Assembly: GCF_000421265.1 (NCBI RefSeq)
Contig: NZ_ATWN01000013.1
Span: 41,640-105,639 of the forward strand
DNA: 64,000 nucleotides
Direction of reading: 5' to 3'
From: Thalassospira lucentensis MCCC 1A00383 = DSM 14000
GTDB taxonomy: Bacteria > Pseudomonadota > Alphaproteobacteria > Rhodospirillales > Thalassospiraceae
Of this stretch, positions 33,427-41,815 are shown in pieces. The position numbers and the translations under genes are program-made. The notes beneath the pieces were generated by a model, which was not told the origin of the DNA, searched no databases, and saw only the letters and a list, made by a program, of their open reading frames with translations. Each line of letters starts with the position of its first letter. Position 1 is the first letter of the stretch.

Positions 33427-33741
33427 TCAGGCGGCAATGGAGCGCGCACGGTCGATGCGTTCGCGGCGATCAGGGATGTTCAGGGCGTCCCACAGGTCAT
33501 TGCGGGTTTGGGTATTGATCCAGAATTCAGCGCTATTGCCAAACACGCGGGCAAGAATCAGGGCGGTATCGGCGGTAATCCGGCGACGGTTGTTGCACAG
33601 TTCGTTCACATGTTTGCGCGGGACGCCCATGGCGTCGGCCAGGGCGGTCTGGGTTAGTGCCATCGGTTCCATAAACTCGGCGGTAAGCATTTCACCGACG
33701 CTGACGGGTTTTCTGGTTGTCATGATCATGGGGTGCCTCAT
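33427..33741 (-). CDS. higA: HigA-type antitoxin (XRE family)
   Basis: A 104-aa helix-turn-helix antitoxin. The N-terminal VSVGEMLTAEFMEPMALTQTALADAMGVPRKHVNEL and the following ITADTALILARVFGNSAEFWINTQTRNDLWDA form the HigA (VapI-like) signature. It neutralises HigB and represses the pair. The start ATG at 33741 overlaps the HigB stop by 4 bp (ATGA), giving the toxin-first order typical of higBA. Alternative starts lie 4 and 6 codons downstream. Confidence 0.92.
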   Translation of the reverse strand: MRHPMIMTTRKPVSVGEMLTAEFMEPMALTQTALADAMGVPRKHVNELCNNRRRITADTALILARVFGNSAEFWINTQTRNDLWDALNIPDRRERIDRARSIAA

Positions 33742-34034
33742 CGATAGCTGTGGTTGTCGAGGTAAAGGTTGGTGGCTTCGCCTTTGTCATCGTCCCAACG
33801 AAAGATCAGCCACCATTGGCGATTTATTCGGATAGAATGATAGTCCGCCAGTTTGCCCTGCAAGGCTTCGAAATGGTTGCTGGGTGGTATGCGCAAATCG
33901 TTGCTGCATGTGGCATCATCGATCAACTGCAATTTGCGAAACAGCCGGGCGTCAATATCAGCCGGGATTTTCTTTCCCGATTGATCAAGGACGTAAAAGT
34001 CTTCAAGCCATTTGTCCCGAAAACTTCCGATCAT
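33738..34034 (-). CDS. higB: HigB-type toxin (RelE/ParE superfamily)
   Basis: A 98-aa RelE-fold toxin, predicted to be a ribosome-dependent mRNA endonuclease. Family features: MIGSFRDKWLEDFY at the start, the basic RLFRKLQLIDDATCSNDLRIPPSNHFEALQG stretch, and the active-site region YHSIRINRQWWLIFRWDD. These are close to the HigB-1/GraT group. GGAG lies eight bases before ATG 34034. The pair is controlled by a perfect inverted repeat at 34061-34083. Confidence 0.92.
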   Translation of the reverse strand: MIGSFRDKWLEDFYVLDQSGKKIPADIDARLFRKLQLIDDATCSNDLRIPPSNHFEALQGKLADYHSIRINRQWWLIFRWDDDKGEATNLYLDNHSYR

Positions 34035-34060
34035 CCAGCTTTCTCCTTCACATGTGAGTC

Positions 34061-34083
34061 ATTGTACCACCCTATGGTACAAT
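34061..34083. promoter_or_regulatory. Palindromic operator upstream of higBA
   Basis: attgtacca (34061-34069) is perfectly complementary to tggtacaat (34075-34083) with a 5-bp spacer, 27 bp before the higB start. This is where HigA is expected to bind. Confidence 0.7.
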
Positions 34084-34168
34084 CATCAATGATGATAACT
34101 GGAATCGATGCGATGTGCGTGCCTTACAGCTTTTTCCCGGCAACCGGGCGGTTGTCGCATTTTGCCCG

Positions 34169-34987
34169 TCAGGGGCGGGCGATTTGTTTCAGCACGGCGG
34201 CAACGATGGCTTCTGGTCGGTCTTCCTGTACCAGATGTCCGGCACCGGGAATGGGGACGCAGGCAGTGTCAGAGATCAAATTTGCCAGTTTTGCGCCTGT
34301 TTCATAGGGGATCCAGTCGTCCTGTTCGCCCCAAAGGACCGTCACGGGGCAGTCCATCGCGGCGTAAAGGCCTTGTACCTCATCGGTGAAACGCTGATCC
34401 ATTTGGGCGATCTGGCGGTAAAAGGCGGGTTGGCCGACGGGGCCGAGCCACGGCGTGTAATAGATGTTCAAGGCATCCTCGGACAAGGGATTGAAGGCCG
34501 CGGTTTGCAGATAGGCCCGCAAAAGCGCGCGGTGCATGTAATCAGGCATCCCGGCAAAGGCGGCTTCGTGGGCGCGGACATGCTGAACAAACGGGGAGCC
34601 CCACGGGGCGAGCGCAACCGCATCAAAGATTGTCAGGGACGCATAGCGCAAACCGTTGAGGTAATAGGCCCGCAAGGCCGTCGCACCGCCAAAATCATGG
34701 GCCAGCACATCCGGGCGGCCAAGGTCGAGTTCCTGAATAAACGCGCTAAGGACATTGTTTTGAACCGCCAGCGAGACATCCTGACCGTCGCGCATTTCCG
34801 ACTGGCCATAGCCAACCAGATCAAAATAATAGACAGTGCGGTGATCGGCAATTTGCGGCGCAATCCGACGCCAGACCTGCGACGAAAAGGGCGTGCCATG
34901 AAGGGCAACAAGCGGTGGCCCGGTGCCAATGCAGCCCCATTTGATGGCATTTCCAGCGACGTTCAATGTGTTTGGCAGTTCCAGCAT
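34169..34987 (-). CDS. Alpha/beta hydrolase with Asp nucleophile (haloalkane dehalogenase / epoxide hydrolase-like)
   Basis: A 272-aa alpha/beta hydrolase. The elbow reads LAHDFGGATA at about 94-103, so the nucleophile is aspartate rather than serine, as in haloalkane dehalogenases and epoxide hydrolases. The oxyanion loop is LHGTPFSSQVW near 29-39, the acid is in WGEQDDWIP near 218 and the histidine in GAGHLVQED near 247. The substrate is not evident. It is divergent from an ArsR regulator across a 46-bp spacer with an inverted repeat, so it is probably controlled by it. Confidence 0.85.
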   Translation of the reverse strand: MLELPNTLNVAGNAIKWGCIGTGPPLVALHGTPFSSQVWRRIAPQIADHRTVYYFDLVGYGQSEMRDGQDVSLAVQNNVLSAFIQELDLGRPDVLAHDFGGATALRAYYLNGLRYASLTIFDAVALAPWGSPFVQHVRAHEAAFAGMPDYMHRALLRAYLQTAAFNPLSEDALNIYYTPWLGPVGQPAFYRQIAQMDQRFTDEVQGLYAAMDCPVTVLWGEQDDWIPYETGAKLANLISDTACVPIPGAGHLVQEDRPEAIVAAVLKQIARP

Positions 34988-34994
34988 GACGATC

Positions 34995-35026
34995 TCATAT
35001 TGTCATTTAGCTAAGTTACGATATGA
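34995..35026. promoter_or_regulatory. Inverted repeat between hydrolase and ArsR genes
   Basis: tcatattgt (34995-35003) and acgatatga (35018-35026) are complementary with one mismatch, around a central tagcta. It occupies most of the 46-bp divergent spacer and is a likely ArsR operator. Confidence 0.55.
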
Positions 35027-35033
35027 TTGATCG

Positions 35034-35348
35034 ATGGACAGGTCAATACAGATTAAAGCGATGGCCAGCGAGGTTCGGATGTCGATCCTTCGGCTGCTGG
35101 CGGAACCGCAAAAGCATTTCAAAGATCAATGGTCGGCCGACCCGGTGGCATTCGGGGTGTGCATGACCCTGATTGCCAAGGCGCTTGGCGTGGCACAGCC
35201 CACCGCGAGCCGGCATCTTGATATCCTTAGGCAGGCGGGGTTCATCACCGTCAAGAAGCATCATAAATGGTCATATTGCAGGCGTGATGACAGCGCGATC
35301 CAAGAGTATCTCGCATGGCTGCAAACGCAGCTTTCAGCCCAAATGTAA
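35034..35348 (+). CDS. ArsR family transcriptional regulator
   Basis: A 104-aa winged-helix protein. It begins SIQIKAMASEVRMSILRLLAEP, has the recognition segment LIAKALGVAQPTASRHLDILRQAGFI at about 47-72 and the wing KKHHKWSYCRRDD. It has an insertion (FKDQWSADPVAFGVCM) before the HTH seen in some metal-independent ArsR proteins. No typical metal ligands. It is divergent from the Asp-type hydrolase and shares an operator-like inverted repeat with it. The effector is unknown. Confidence 0.87.
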   Translation: MDRSIQIKAMASEVRMSILRLLAEPQKHFKDQWSADPVAFGVCMTLIAKALGVAQPTASRHLDILRQAGFITVKKHHKWSYCRRDDSAIQEYLAWLQTQLSAQM

Positions 35349-35463
35349 GCGGGCTTTAAACAACATGCCGATGGTCAGGGCAGGACGCGGGATGACAGGC
35401 TTATGTCTTGATTGTCGATGATGACGTCGTATCCGCGCGGTTTTTCCGACTTAGGTTCTGAGC

Positions 35464-35877
35464 CTACAGCTTTACACCGGGCAGCCCGATGGCCTGTTTG
35501 ATCCAGTCGGTGAGTTGGGGTTCGTCAAACGCATCATCCTCGTGGATGTTGAGATAGCGAGTGCCTTGGGTTTTTGAACTTACCGGAGGAACAGGGGTCA
35601 GGGATGTGCCCTGCATGAAGGTGATCTGGACGTATTTCTTGTAGCAATACATTGCCAGAAACCAGCCGTCATCCTTGCCATAAAGGGGCGTGTTCCATTT
35701 GACGGCCTTGCGTACATCGGGAAATACCTGTCCGACGATATCGTCGATGCGGCGTCCGATGTCTGTTTTCCATTCCGGCATGGCGCTAATATAGGCTTGG
35801 ACAGGTTCGTTGCCGTCGCCCTTGGGGATTTGCGGATTACCACTTGAAAGCAGCTTGGGTTTATCTGGTGTGCTCAT
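35464..35877 (-). CDS. DUF1801 family protein
   Basis: A 137-aa protein of the DUF1801 (YdhG-like) family. Conserved parts: VQAYISAMPEWKTDIGRRIDDIVGQVFPDVRKAVKWNTPLYG, with the signature KWNTPLYG near 60, then WFLAMYCYKKYVQITFMQG. The fold resembles iron-chaperone frataxin-like proteins, but function in bacteria is unproven. It is monocistronic. I see no start more convincing than ATG 35877. Confidence 0.85.
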   Translation of the reverse strand: MSTPDKPKLLSSGNPQIPKGDGNEPVQAYISAMPEWKTDIGRRIDDIVGQVFPDVRKAVKWNTPLYGKDDGWFLAMYCYKKYVQITFMQGTSLTPVPPVSSKTQGTRYLNIHEDDAFDEPQLTDWIKQAIGLPGVKL

Positions 35878-36279
35878 GACCGGAGACTATCAAACTTCAT
35901 ATCGAATAAAAACCGCAAGTTGCATTGGCGGAGTGCTGTACCCCGGCACTTCTTTTTAAGGAGAAAGCGGTTTGCAGGAGGCGGGCGGTATCTGAACGGC
36001 GTTATGTCGTCAGCAGATGTCGTAATCTGCATGACAATTACCTATATCTAGGTTCTTACCTTCAAATCATTCCAGAAACATCAGGATACGCTTGTCCGCT
36101 GAAATTGAAGTATTTTTTGAGTGCTTGCATCTGACGGAGAGAGTTTTGTGTCTTGTGTCTTGTGTCTTTGGGATGTTGGGTATGATATAGCCAAACTATT
36201 CTTGCGCATTAGGGGACTTAGCCGACTGTGCAGGATGTCTGTTTGGCAGACTGTCCCATAACCATCGACAGGATGAGCG
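35878..36279. other. Divergent spacer before the diguanylate cyclase
   Basis: About 400 bp without a credible gene. It contains three tandem TGTGTCT units at about 36147-36169. Promoters for the DUF1801 and cyclase genes must be here. Confidence 0.5.
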
Positions 36280-38214
36280 ATGATCAATCTTGGACATATC
36301 AAGTCGTTTCTGGTGTGTTTTGCACCGTTAAGTGCGGTGTTTCTTCTTCTTGTCGGTTTGTTGGCGTGGGATGGCACCTCTGTGCGCGAAAAGTCGATTG
36401 CCGATGATCAGCGGTTTGCGCTTGATAAGTCGATATCGAGTTTGCAGGAACGGATTGATATCGTTGTTTCCGATCTGTTGATCCTGTCGGAAAGCACGCA
36501 TCTTGCGGCGGTGCTTGACGGGCGGGCGAGTTTGGATCAGCTTGCGGACGAATATAAGCTGTTTACGCTGCGCCGGGGTATCTATGACCAGATCCGTTAT
36601 CTGGATACTGATGGCGATGAAACGGTGCGGGTGAATTACGGCAGCGGCATTCCCTATGCTGTTCCCGGCCGGGATCTTCAGAACAAGGCAAGCCGTCCGT
36701 ATTTCAATCTTGCGCACACCGCACCACGCGGCACGGTTTATATTTCCGGCATTGACCTGAACGAGGAATTTGGCGAGATCGAAAAGCCGATCAAGCCGGT
36801 GATCCGGTTGTCGGCCCCGGTGTTTGACCAGTTTGGCGACCGTCAGGGGGTGGTTGTCCTGAATTTGCGTGCCGCGCCGATCCTTGATGAAGTGATCGCG
36901 CCGCTGGCACTTGAGGGGGCAAAACCGTTTGTTCTTGATCACGATGGCAACTGGATCCTTGGCGGGGAGAGCGGTGAGAACTGGGCGCTGGACCTGACGG
37001 GGGTGGCGCGGGTTTTTGCCGACCGTTTCCCCAATGCATGGGAAAACATGCGTCTTGGCCTGCAAAGTTTTGAAACCGATACCGGATTTTATTCGGTGCA
37101 GCTTCTTGATGCGTCTGATCTGTTTCTGGCGCGCAATGCATCGCGTGCGTTGTCGGTCATCTTTGGGGGGGAGGGCGAAACCGACAGTCGGTTGAACCTG
37201 TATGTCGGCACTTATTTGCCAAGTGATACGTTCAGTGCGTTGTTGTGGCCCGAACGCGGGACGCTGATCATTGTGACCGTGGCCTTTATGCTATTGATTG
37301 CGCTTGGCAGTGCGGCATATGCCTGGACCCGGCAACGCCAACTGGTCGCAAGCTTTGATGCGCGCCTGTCCGAACAGGTGTTGCGCGCATCCAAAAACAG
37401 CGTAGTGGTTGCCGATCAGGACGGGATCATCGCCAAGGTCAATCCGGGCTTTACCGCGATGACCGGATATCTGCCCAATGAGGCGATTGGCAAACCGTTG
37501 TCGTTCCTGCGGGCCGAGCGCGAAGACACCGAGCAGCTTGACGAAATCCTGATGGCGGCACGGGCCAACGGCATTTGGGAAGGGGAAGTGCGCAACCGCC
37601 GTAAAAGCGGTGACTTTTTCTATTCCAATGTCGTGATCAGCGCGATTACCGATCCGGGCGACAGCAACGTTAATTTCGTCGAGATGGGGCTTGATATTTC
37701 ACGCCATATGGAAAACGCGCAGGAACTTTGGCGTCAGGCCAACCATGATGCGCTGACTGGCTTGCCGAACCGGTTGCTGTTTGAAGACCGGCTTGAAGTT
37801 GCCTGTGGGCATTCCGAAGCCGAAGGTCATTCGATCGCACTTTTGTATATTGATCTGGACGGGTTTAAACCGATCAATGATCGATATGGTCATGAGGTCG
37901 GCGATCAGGTGCTGCGCAAGGTTGGCGAGCGGATTAAAAATACCGTGCGCACCGGCGATACCGTTGCCCGACTTGGCGGCGATGAATTTGCCGTCATTGC
38001 CGATGACGTCAAAAACAAGGAAGAGGCCGAATGGGTCGCCCAGAAGATCGCCGCATCGGTGCAGCGCCAGATGGAGATGGGGGCGTTGAGCATTTCGGTC
38101 GGGGCGAGCATCGGCGTTGCGATGTTCCCGGAAGATTCAGCCGAAACCGTTGCACTGCTTGGGCTGGCGGACGACAAAATGTACAAGCAAAAACGCATCC
38201 GTAAATCGGGATAG
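36280..38214 (+). CDS. Membrane sensor diguanylate cyclase (dCACHE-PAS-GGDEF)
   Basis: Makes c-di-GMP in response to an extracytoplasmic signal. It has 644 aa: helix 1 (about 9-29), a periplasmic double-CACHE-like sensor (about 35-320, with YLDTDGDETVRVNY and VYISGIDLN), helix 2 (about 330-350), a PAS domain (about 365-480, NSVVVADQDGIIAKVNPGFTAMTGY) and a GGDEF domain. The active site is GGDEF at 566-570, so it is catalytically complete, and RTGD five residues upstream is an RxxD inhibitory site. No EAL domain is present. The ATG follows a GACAGGATGAGCG leader. A strong terminator follows at 38278. The ligand is unknown. Confidence 0.93.
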   Translation: MINLGHIKSFLVCFAPLSAVFLLLVGLLAWDGTSVREKSIADDQRFALDKSISSLQERIDIVVSDLLILSESTHLAAVLDGRASLDQLADEYKLFTLRRGIYDQIRYLDTDGDETVRVNYGSGIPYAVPGRDLQNKASRPYFNLAHTAPRGTVYISGIDLNEEFGEIEKPIKPVIRLSAPVFDQFGDRQGVVVLNLRAAPILDEVIAPLALEGAKPFVLDHDGNWILGGESGENWALDLTGVARVFADRFPNAWENMRLGLQSFETDTGFYSVQLLDASDLFLARNASRALSVIFGGEGETDSRLNLYVGTYLPSDTFSALLWPERGTLIIVTVAFMLLIALGSAAYAWTRQRQLVASFDARLSEQVLRASKNSVVVADQDGIIAKVNPGFTAMTGYLPNEAIGKPLSFLRAEREDTEQLDEILMAARANGIWEGEVRNRRKSGDFFYSNVVISAITDPGDSNVNFVEMGLDISRHMENAQELWRQANHDALTGLPNRLLFEDRLEVACGHSEAEGHSIALLYIDLDGFKPINDRYGHEVGDQVLRKVGERIKNTVRTGDTVARLGGDEFAVIADDVKNKEEAEWVAQKIAASVQRQMEMGALSISVGASIGVAMFPEDSAETVALLGLADDKMYKQKRIRKSG

Positions 38215-38277
38215 GGTCTGAACCCATGCGATTTGCCGGGTAGGGGCCCCCTGCCTGACCGGGGAACACATTAAAAA

Positions 38278-38311
38278 ACACAGGCTGGAGATTTCCAGCC
38301 TGTGTTTTTTT
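38278..38311 (+). terminator. Terminator after the diguanylate cyclase
   Basis: A perfect 12-bp stem (acacaggctgga 38278-38289 with 38294-38305), loop gatt, then seven Ts. Confidence 0.92.
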
Positions 38312-38422
38312 GATGGGGTCGATGCGCGGATGTGTGGTGTCGACTTTTGTCCTTCAAACGCAAACCGGCTAAAAAGGCCCGTGCTTTTCATCAAGTGTGG
38401 GCCTTCTATTCGGGGCACAATG

Positions 38423-38450
38423 AAAAATGGGCCGCCATAGGGCGACCCAT
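38423..38450 (-). terminator. Terminator of the 26-codon gene
   Basis: On the minus strand a 10-bp stem (38441-38450 with 38427-38436, one G-U) and 4-nt loop are followed by five Ts. It begins 6 bp after the small gene's stop. Confidence 0.85.
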
Positions 38451-38455
38451 CTTGC

Positions 38456-38536
38456 TTAGATTGCGCCAATCAGCGCACGTAGACCGTTGGTCAGCCCGGT
38501 CAAGGCTTTAATCAGTTCGACCAACTGTTTAACCAT
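38456..38536 (-). CDS. Predicted 26-aa amphipathic peptide
   Basis: A short frame reading MVKQLVELIKALTG then LTNGLRALIGAI and stopping with TAA. A textbook AAGGAG sits six bases before its ATG, and an intrinsic terminator follows directly, so the transcript looks purpose-built. The peptide is one amphipathic helix with regularly spaced leucine, isoleucine and valine and a net positive charge. That would suit a membrane-active peptide, a type I toxin or a small membrane-protein partner; none of these is proven. It is antisense to nothing annotated and lies alone between the diguanylate cyclase and the ABC-F gene. No homologue is known to me. Confidence 0.6.
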   Translation of the reverse strand: MVKQLVELIKALTGLTNGLRALIGAI

Positions 38537-38660
38537 CGGCAGCTCCTTTCATAGGTTGCTGCAGATGCCCCAGCGACGTCTGAGGTTATTGACAATACCG
38601 TCAACAAGGTCGATATTTGGGATCTCACTTCTAAACACCGACCGCATCTGCGGTTGCCGT

Positions 38661-38689
38661 AAACGTCCCATCGAAAGGTGGGACGTTTT
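38661..38689. terminator. Bidirectional terminator-like hairpin
   Basis: aaacgtccca (38661-38670) pairs with tgggacgttt (38679-38688), loop tcgaaagg, with Ts on both strands. It lies between the small peptide gene and the ABC-F terminator without an annotated partner, so an unannotated small RNA may end here. Confidence 0.65.
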
Positions 38690-38912
38690 CGTCGTTATGG
38701 GGATTATATGGTGCAATGGGTTGGTGACAAAGAGTTAATTGGTCGATTGAATTTCGATAAATTTGTAAAATGAGTCTTTTCAGATCGCTATCCTATTTAT
38801 GCGGAAGATTTTTTTTTACTGAGCCTCTTATCGTGTGCTTGGAGCATTGGGCAGGTCATCGGCGTCGATGGCGGGCTTGCGATCCGACAGGGCTGATCGT
38901 TTTCAAAACAAA

Positions 38913-38948
38913 AAAAAGACAGGCTGGGATTTCCTCGCCTGTCTTTTT
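38913..38948 (-). terminator. Terminator of the ABC-F gene
   Basis: aaaaagacaggc (38913-38924) pairs perfectly with gcctgtcttttt (38937-38948), loop 12 nt, 34 bp after the ABC-F stop. It is symmetric and could work both ways. Confidence 0.85.
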
Positions 38949-38982
38949 AATTCTAGTCGATACGTGCGCGCGGTTGCATGGC

Positions 38983-40893
38983 TTAGGCGACCATGGCGTC
39001 GTATTCTTCCTGCTTGGCCATCCATTTGGTTTCGATCTGGGCCAGATCGCTTTCGAGTTTGGCGAGTTCCTGACGCACTTTGGCAAGCTTGTCAGCATTG
39101 GCGTCCTCATAGAGCGACTGATCGGCCATATCGAGTTCGATCTTTGCCTTGCGCGCGGTCAGCTTTTCCATATCGGATTCAAGCTTTTGCACTTCGCGTT
39201 TGACCGGGGCGGCGATTTTGCGTTTTTCCGCCGCCTTTTGGCGTTCGGCCTTACGGTCACGTTTGGCGTCCTTGCCGCCATTGCCATTGCCGTCTTCGCC
39301 GCCGTTTTTATTGGCACGGCGTTCCATGCGGGCACGGTCCAGAAGATACTGGCGATATTCGGCAACGTCGCCGTCAAAGCTTGTGACCGTGCCATCGGCG
39401 ACCAGAACAAGACGATCCGCACAGGCTTCGATCAAATAGGGATCGTGGCTGATGATGATCACAGCACCTTCGTAGGCGTTGAGCGCATGGTTCAGCGCAT
39501 CACGGCTATCGATATCAAGGTGGTTGGTCGGCTCATCGAGGATCAGCATGTGCGGGGCGTCAAGGGTCATCAGCGCAAACAGCAAACGTGCCTTTTCGCC
39601 ACCCGAAAGGTCCTTGACCTTGGTGTCGCCTTTCTGGCCTTCAAACGCAAAGCGACCCAGCTGGGCGCGGACTTTATGTTCGATGACATCAGGCATCAGG
39701 GACGCCATGTGCTGATACGGGGTTTCATCGCCGCGCAGCTCGTCGGTTTGGTGCTGTGCAAAATACCCAATGCGCAGTTTGTTCGATGAAGCCTTTTCAC
39801 CCGACATCAGTTCAAGACGGTCGGCCAGAAGTTTGGCCAGTGTCGATTTACCGTTACCATTCGCACCCAGAAGCGCAATGCGGTCATCCATATCAATGCG
39901 CAGGCTGATGTTGCGCAAGACCGGTTTGCCTTCGGCATAGCCAACATCGCCCTCGTGAATGTTGATCAGGGGTGGTGGCAGTTCCTTGGGGCTTGGGAAG
40001 TCAAACGAAATGCCGCGGTCTTCGACCACCGGGATCGCCGGGCCCATTTTTTCAAGCATTTTCACGCGGCTTTGTGCCTGTTTGGCCTTACTGGCCTTGG
40101 CACGGAAGCGGTCGATGAACGATTGCAGGTGCTTTTGCTGGGCGATTTGTTTGTCGTAATGCTTGGACGCCAGTTCAAGCTGTTCACGCCGCGTCTTGGC
40201 AAACTTGTCGTAGTTGCCGCCATAAAGGGTCACGGTGCCGTCATGCAGATGGGCGATGGTTTTGACCACCCGGTTCAGAAGGTCGCGGTCGTGACTGATC
40301 AGGATGATGGTGCCGGGATAATTGATCAGATAGTTTTCAAGCCAGATGGTGGCTTCAAGATCAAGGTGGTTGGTCGGCTCATCAAGCAGCAAAAGGTCAG
40401 GGCCAAGGAACAGGGTCGCGGCCAGGGCGACACGCATCCGCCAGCCGCCCGAGAAATCATCGCAGGCGCGTTTCTGGGCATCGCCATCAAAACCAAGACC
40501 CGAGAGGATAGATGCGGCGCGTGCTTCGGCGGTGTGCGCATCAATATCGGCAAGGCGGGTGTGAACCTCGGCAATGCGGTTGGGGTCGGTGGTGGTTTCG
40601 GCTTCTTCGAGAAGGGATGCCCGTTCGGTGTCCGCAGCCAGAACGGTTTCAAGCAGGGAACGGCTTCCGGCGGGGGCTTCTTGCGAGACAACACCCATGC
40701 GGGCCCGCTTGGACAGGCGGACATCGCCGCCATCGGTCGCCAGTTCGCCGGAAATCAGTTTCAGCAGGGTGGATTTGCCCGCACCGTTGCGTCCAATCAG
40801 GCCGACCTTGTGTCCGTCAGCAATGGTCATGGAAACCTGGTCAAGAATGACACGGCCGCCGATGCGATAGGTCAGGTCGGTAATTTGGAGCAT
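38983..40893 (-). CDS. ABC-F family ATPase (YheS-like)
   Basis: A soluble, ribosome-associated ABC-F protein of 636 aa without membrane domains. Two nucleotide-binding domains: Walker A GRNGAGKST (about 34-42) and GANGNGKST (about 343-351); signatures FSGGWRMRVALA and LSGGEKARLLFA; Walker B LLLLDEPTNHLDL and LILDEPTNHLDI. The linker between them is a charged helical arm (KHYDKQIAQQKHLQSFIDRFRAKASK), and the C-terminus is a Lys/Glu-rich coiled coil with a G/N-rich joint. The arrangement fits YheS or Uup more than EttA. It probably resolves stalled translation; the exact role is inferred. Confidence 0.9.
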   Translation of the reverse strand: MLQITDLTYRIGGRVILDQVSMTIADGHKVGLIGRNGAGKSTLLKLISGELATDGGDVRLSKRARMGVVSQEAPAGSRSLLETVLAADTERASLLEEAETTTDPNRIAEVHTRLADIDAHTAEARAASILSGLGFDGDAQKRACDDFSGGWRMRVALAATLFLGPDLLLLDEPTNHLDLEATIWLENYLINYPGTIILISHDRDLLNRVVKTIAHLHDGTVTLYGGNYDKFAKTRREQLELASKHYDKQIAQQKHLQSFIDRFRAKASKAKQAQSRVKMLEKMGPAIPVVEDRGISFDFPSPKELPPPLINIHEGDVGYAEGKPVLRNISLRIDMDDRIALLGANGNGKSTLAKLLADRLELMSGEKASSNKLRIGYFAQHQTDELRGDETPYQHMASLMPDVIEHKVRAQLGRFAFEGQKGDTKVKDLSGGEKARLLFALMTLDAPHMLILDEPTNHLDIDSRDALNHALNAYEGAVIIISHDPYLIEACADRLVLVADGTVTSFDGDVAEYRQYLLDRARMERRANKNGGEDGNGNGGKDAKRDRKAERQKAAEKRKIAAPVKREVQKLESDMEKLTARKAKIELDMADQSLYEDANADKLAKVRQELAKLESDLAQIETKWMAKQEEYDAMVA

Positions 40894-41303
40894 TTTATCG
40901 GTCGTTCTCTTGAGTATTTTGAGTTGGGTTTGGTGCGGTTTTCATGCGATTTCGGAGAATCGCAAGGAATTCTGTGCCCTCAATAGGGCAGGAAGCGCTT
41001 GGACGCAAGGATTCTTGAAAATGTAACCCTATGCGTTCCAGGGCGGATGTGCGCAGCATAACACGATGGAAAATCGCAGTTTTACGGGTTTTTGGGCGTT
41101 TTTGCGCCGCCGCACGGGTGAATGCACCAACCGCAGGTCTGGATTGCGTGGGTAGAACTATGTGTTGCGTTGCGATCCAACCCCGTTTATATAGCGCCAA
41201 CCTTTGGGTCTGTAGATGATAAGGGAATCCTTATGTATGGTTCCTTTATCTTCTGCAGGCCCGATTTGGGTCCCATTTTTTATTAAGTAGCTAGGTGAAA
41301 CCA
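40894..41303. other. Divergent spacer between ABC-F and ndk, with probable ndk promoter
   Basis: No gene. For ndk, TTGCGT at 41165-41170 and TTATAT at 41187-41192 (16-bp spacing) are a plausible promoter. The leader holds an inverted repeat, gataagggaa (41218-41227) with ttcctttatc (41241-41250), one G-T mismatch, which would form an mRNA hairpin about 50 nt before the start. Confidence 0.45.
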
Positions 41304-41726
41304 ATGGCTGTCGAACGCACTCTGTCGATCATCAAGCCGGACGCAACGCGCCGCAATCTGACTGGCAAAATCAATGCCGTCATCGAAGAAGCTGGCCTGC
41401 GCATCGTTGCGCAGAAGCGTGTCGCTTTGACCCGCGCTCAGGCTGAAGGTTTCTACGCAGTTCACAAAGAACGTTCGTTCTTTGGTGAGTTGGTAGACTT
41501 CATGATCTCTGGCCCGGTTGTGGTCCAGGCGCTTGAAGGCGAAAACGCTGTTGCCACGTATCGTGAAGTAATGGGCGCAACCAACCCGGCAAATGCCGAG
41601 GAAGGCACCATTCGCAAACAGTTTGCAGAATCCATCGAAGCGAACTCGGTCCACGGTTCGGACTCGCTTGAAAATGCTGCAATCGAAATTGCCTATTTCT
41701 TCGCGCAGACCGAAATCGTCGGCTAA
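41304..41726 (+). CDS. ndk: Nucleoside diphosphate kinase
   Basis: Transfers the gamma phosphate between nucleoside triphosphates and diphosphates through a phosphohistidine. It has 140 aa, the standard bacterial length, beginning [21 protein letters not shown]. The active-site motif is NSVHGSDS near 114-121 with the catalytic histidine at about 117. K11, Y51 and R-containing FRQ-like residues are in place. The frame starts at 41295, but ATG 41304 with AGGTGA upstream gives the conserved N-terminus. Strong terminator follows. Confidence 0.97.
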   Translation: MAVERTLSIIKPDATRRNLTGKINAVIEEAGLRIVAQKRVALTRAQAEGFYAVHKERSFFGELVDFMISGPVVVQALEGENAVATYREVMGATNPANAEEGTIRKQFAESIEANSVHGSDSLENAAIEIAYFFAQTEIVG

Positions 41727-41760
41727 GCGTCGAAAGACGAAATTCCGGTTACCCGGAACG

Positions 41761-41795
41761 AAAAACGCCCCGCAGATTTGCGGGGCGTTTTTTTG
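41761..41795. terminator. ndk terminator
   Basis: acgccccgca (41765-41774) pairs with tgcggggcgt (41779-41788), loop gatt, flanked by A and T runs. It is also usable for the convergent oxidase mini-subunit gene. Confidence 0.93.
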
Positions 41796-41815
41796 TGCCG
41801 GTCTGGCAGGTTCGA

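Noticed and set aside
36147..36169. Three tandem TGTGTCT units as a CRISPR or VNTR locus
   Set aside because: Too short and too few; there are no spacers. It is noted only as a small tandem repeat.
38770..39789. 339-codon plus-strand frame
   Set aside because: It mirrors the ABC-F gene in antisense; the minus-strand ABC motifs are unmistakable.
39955..40986. 343-codon plus-strand frame
   Set aside because: Antisense shadow of the ABC-F ATPase; no family match or ribosome site.
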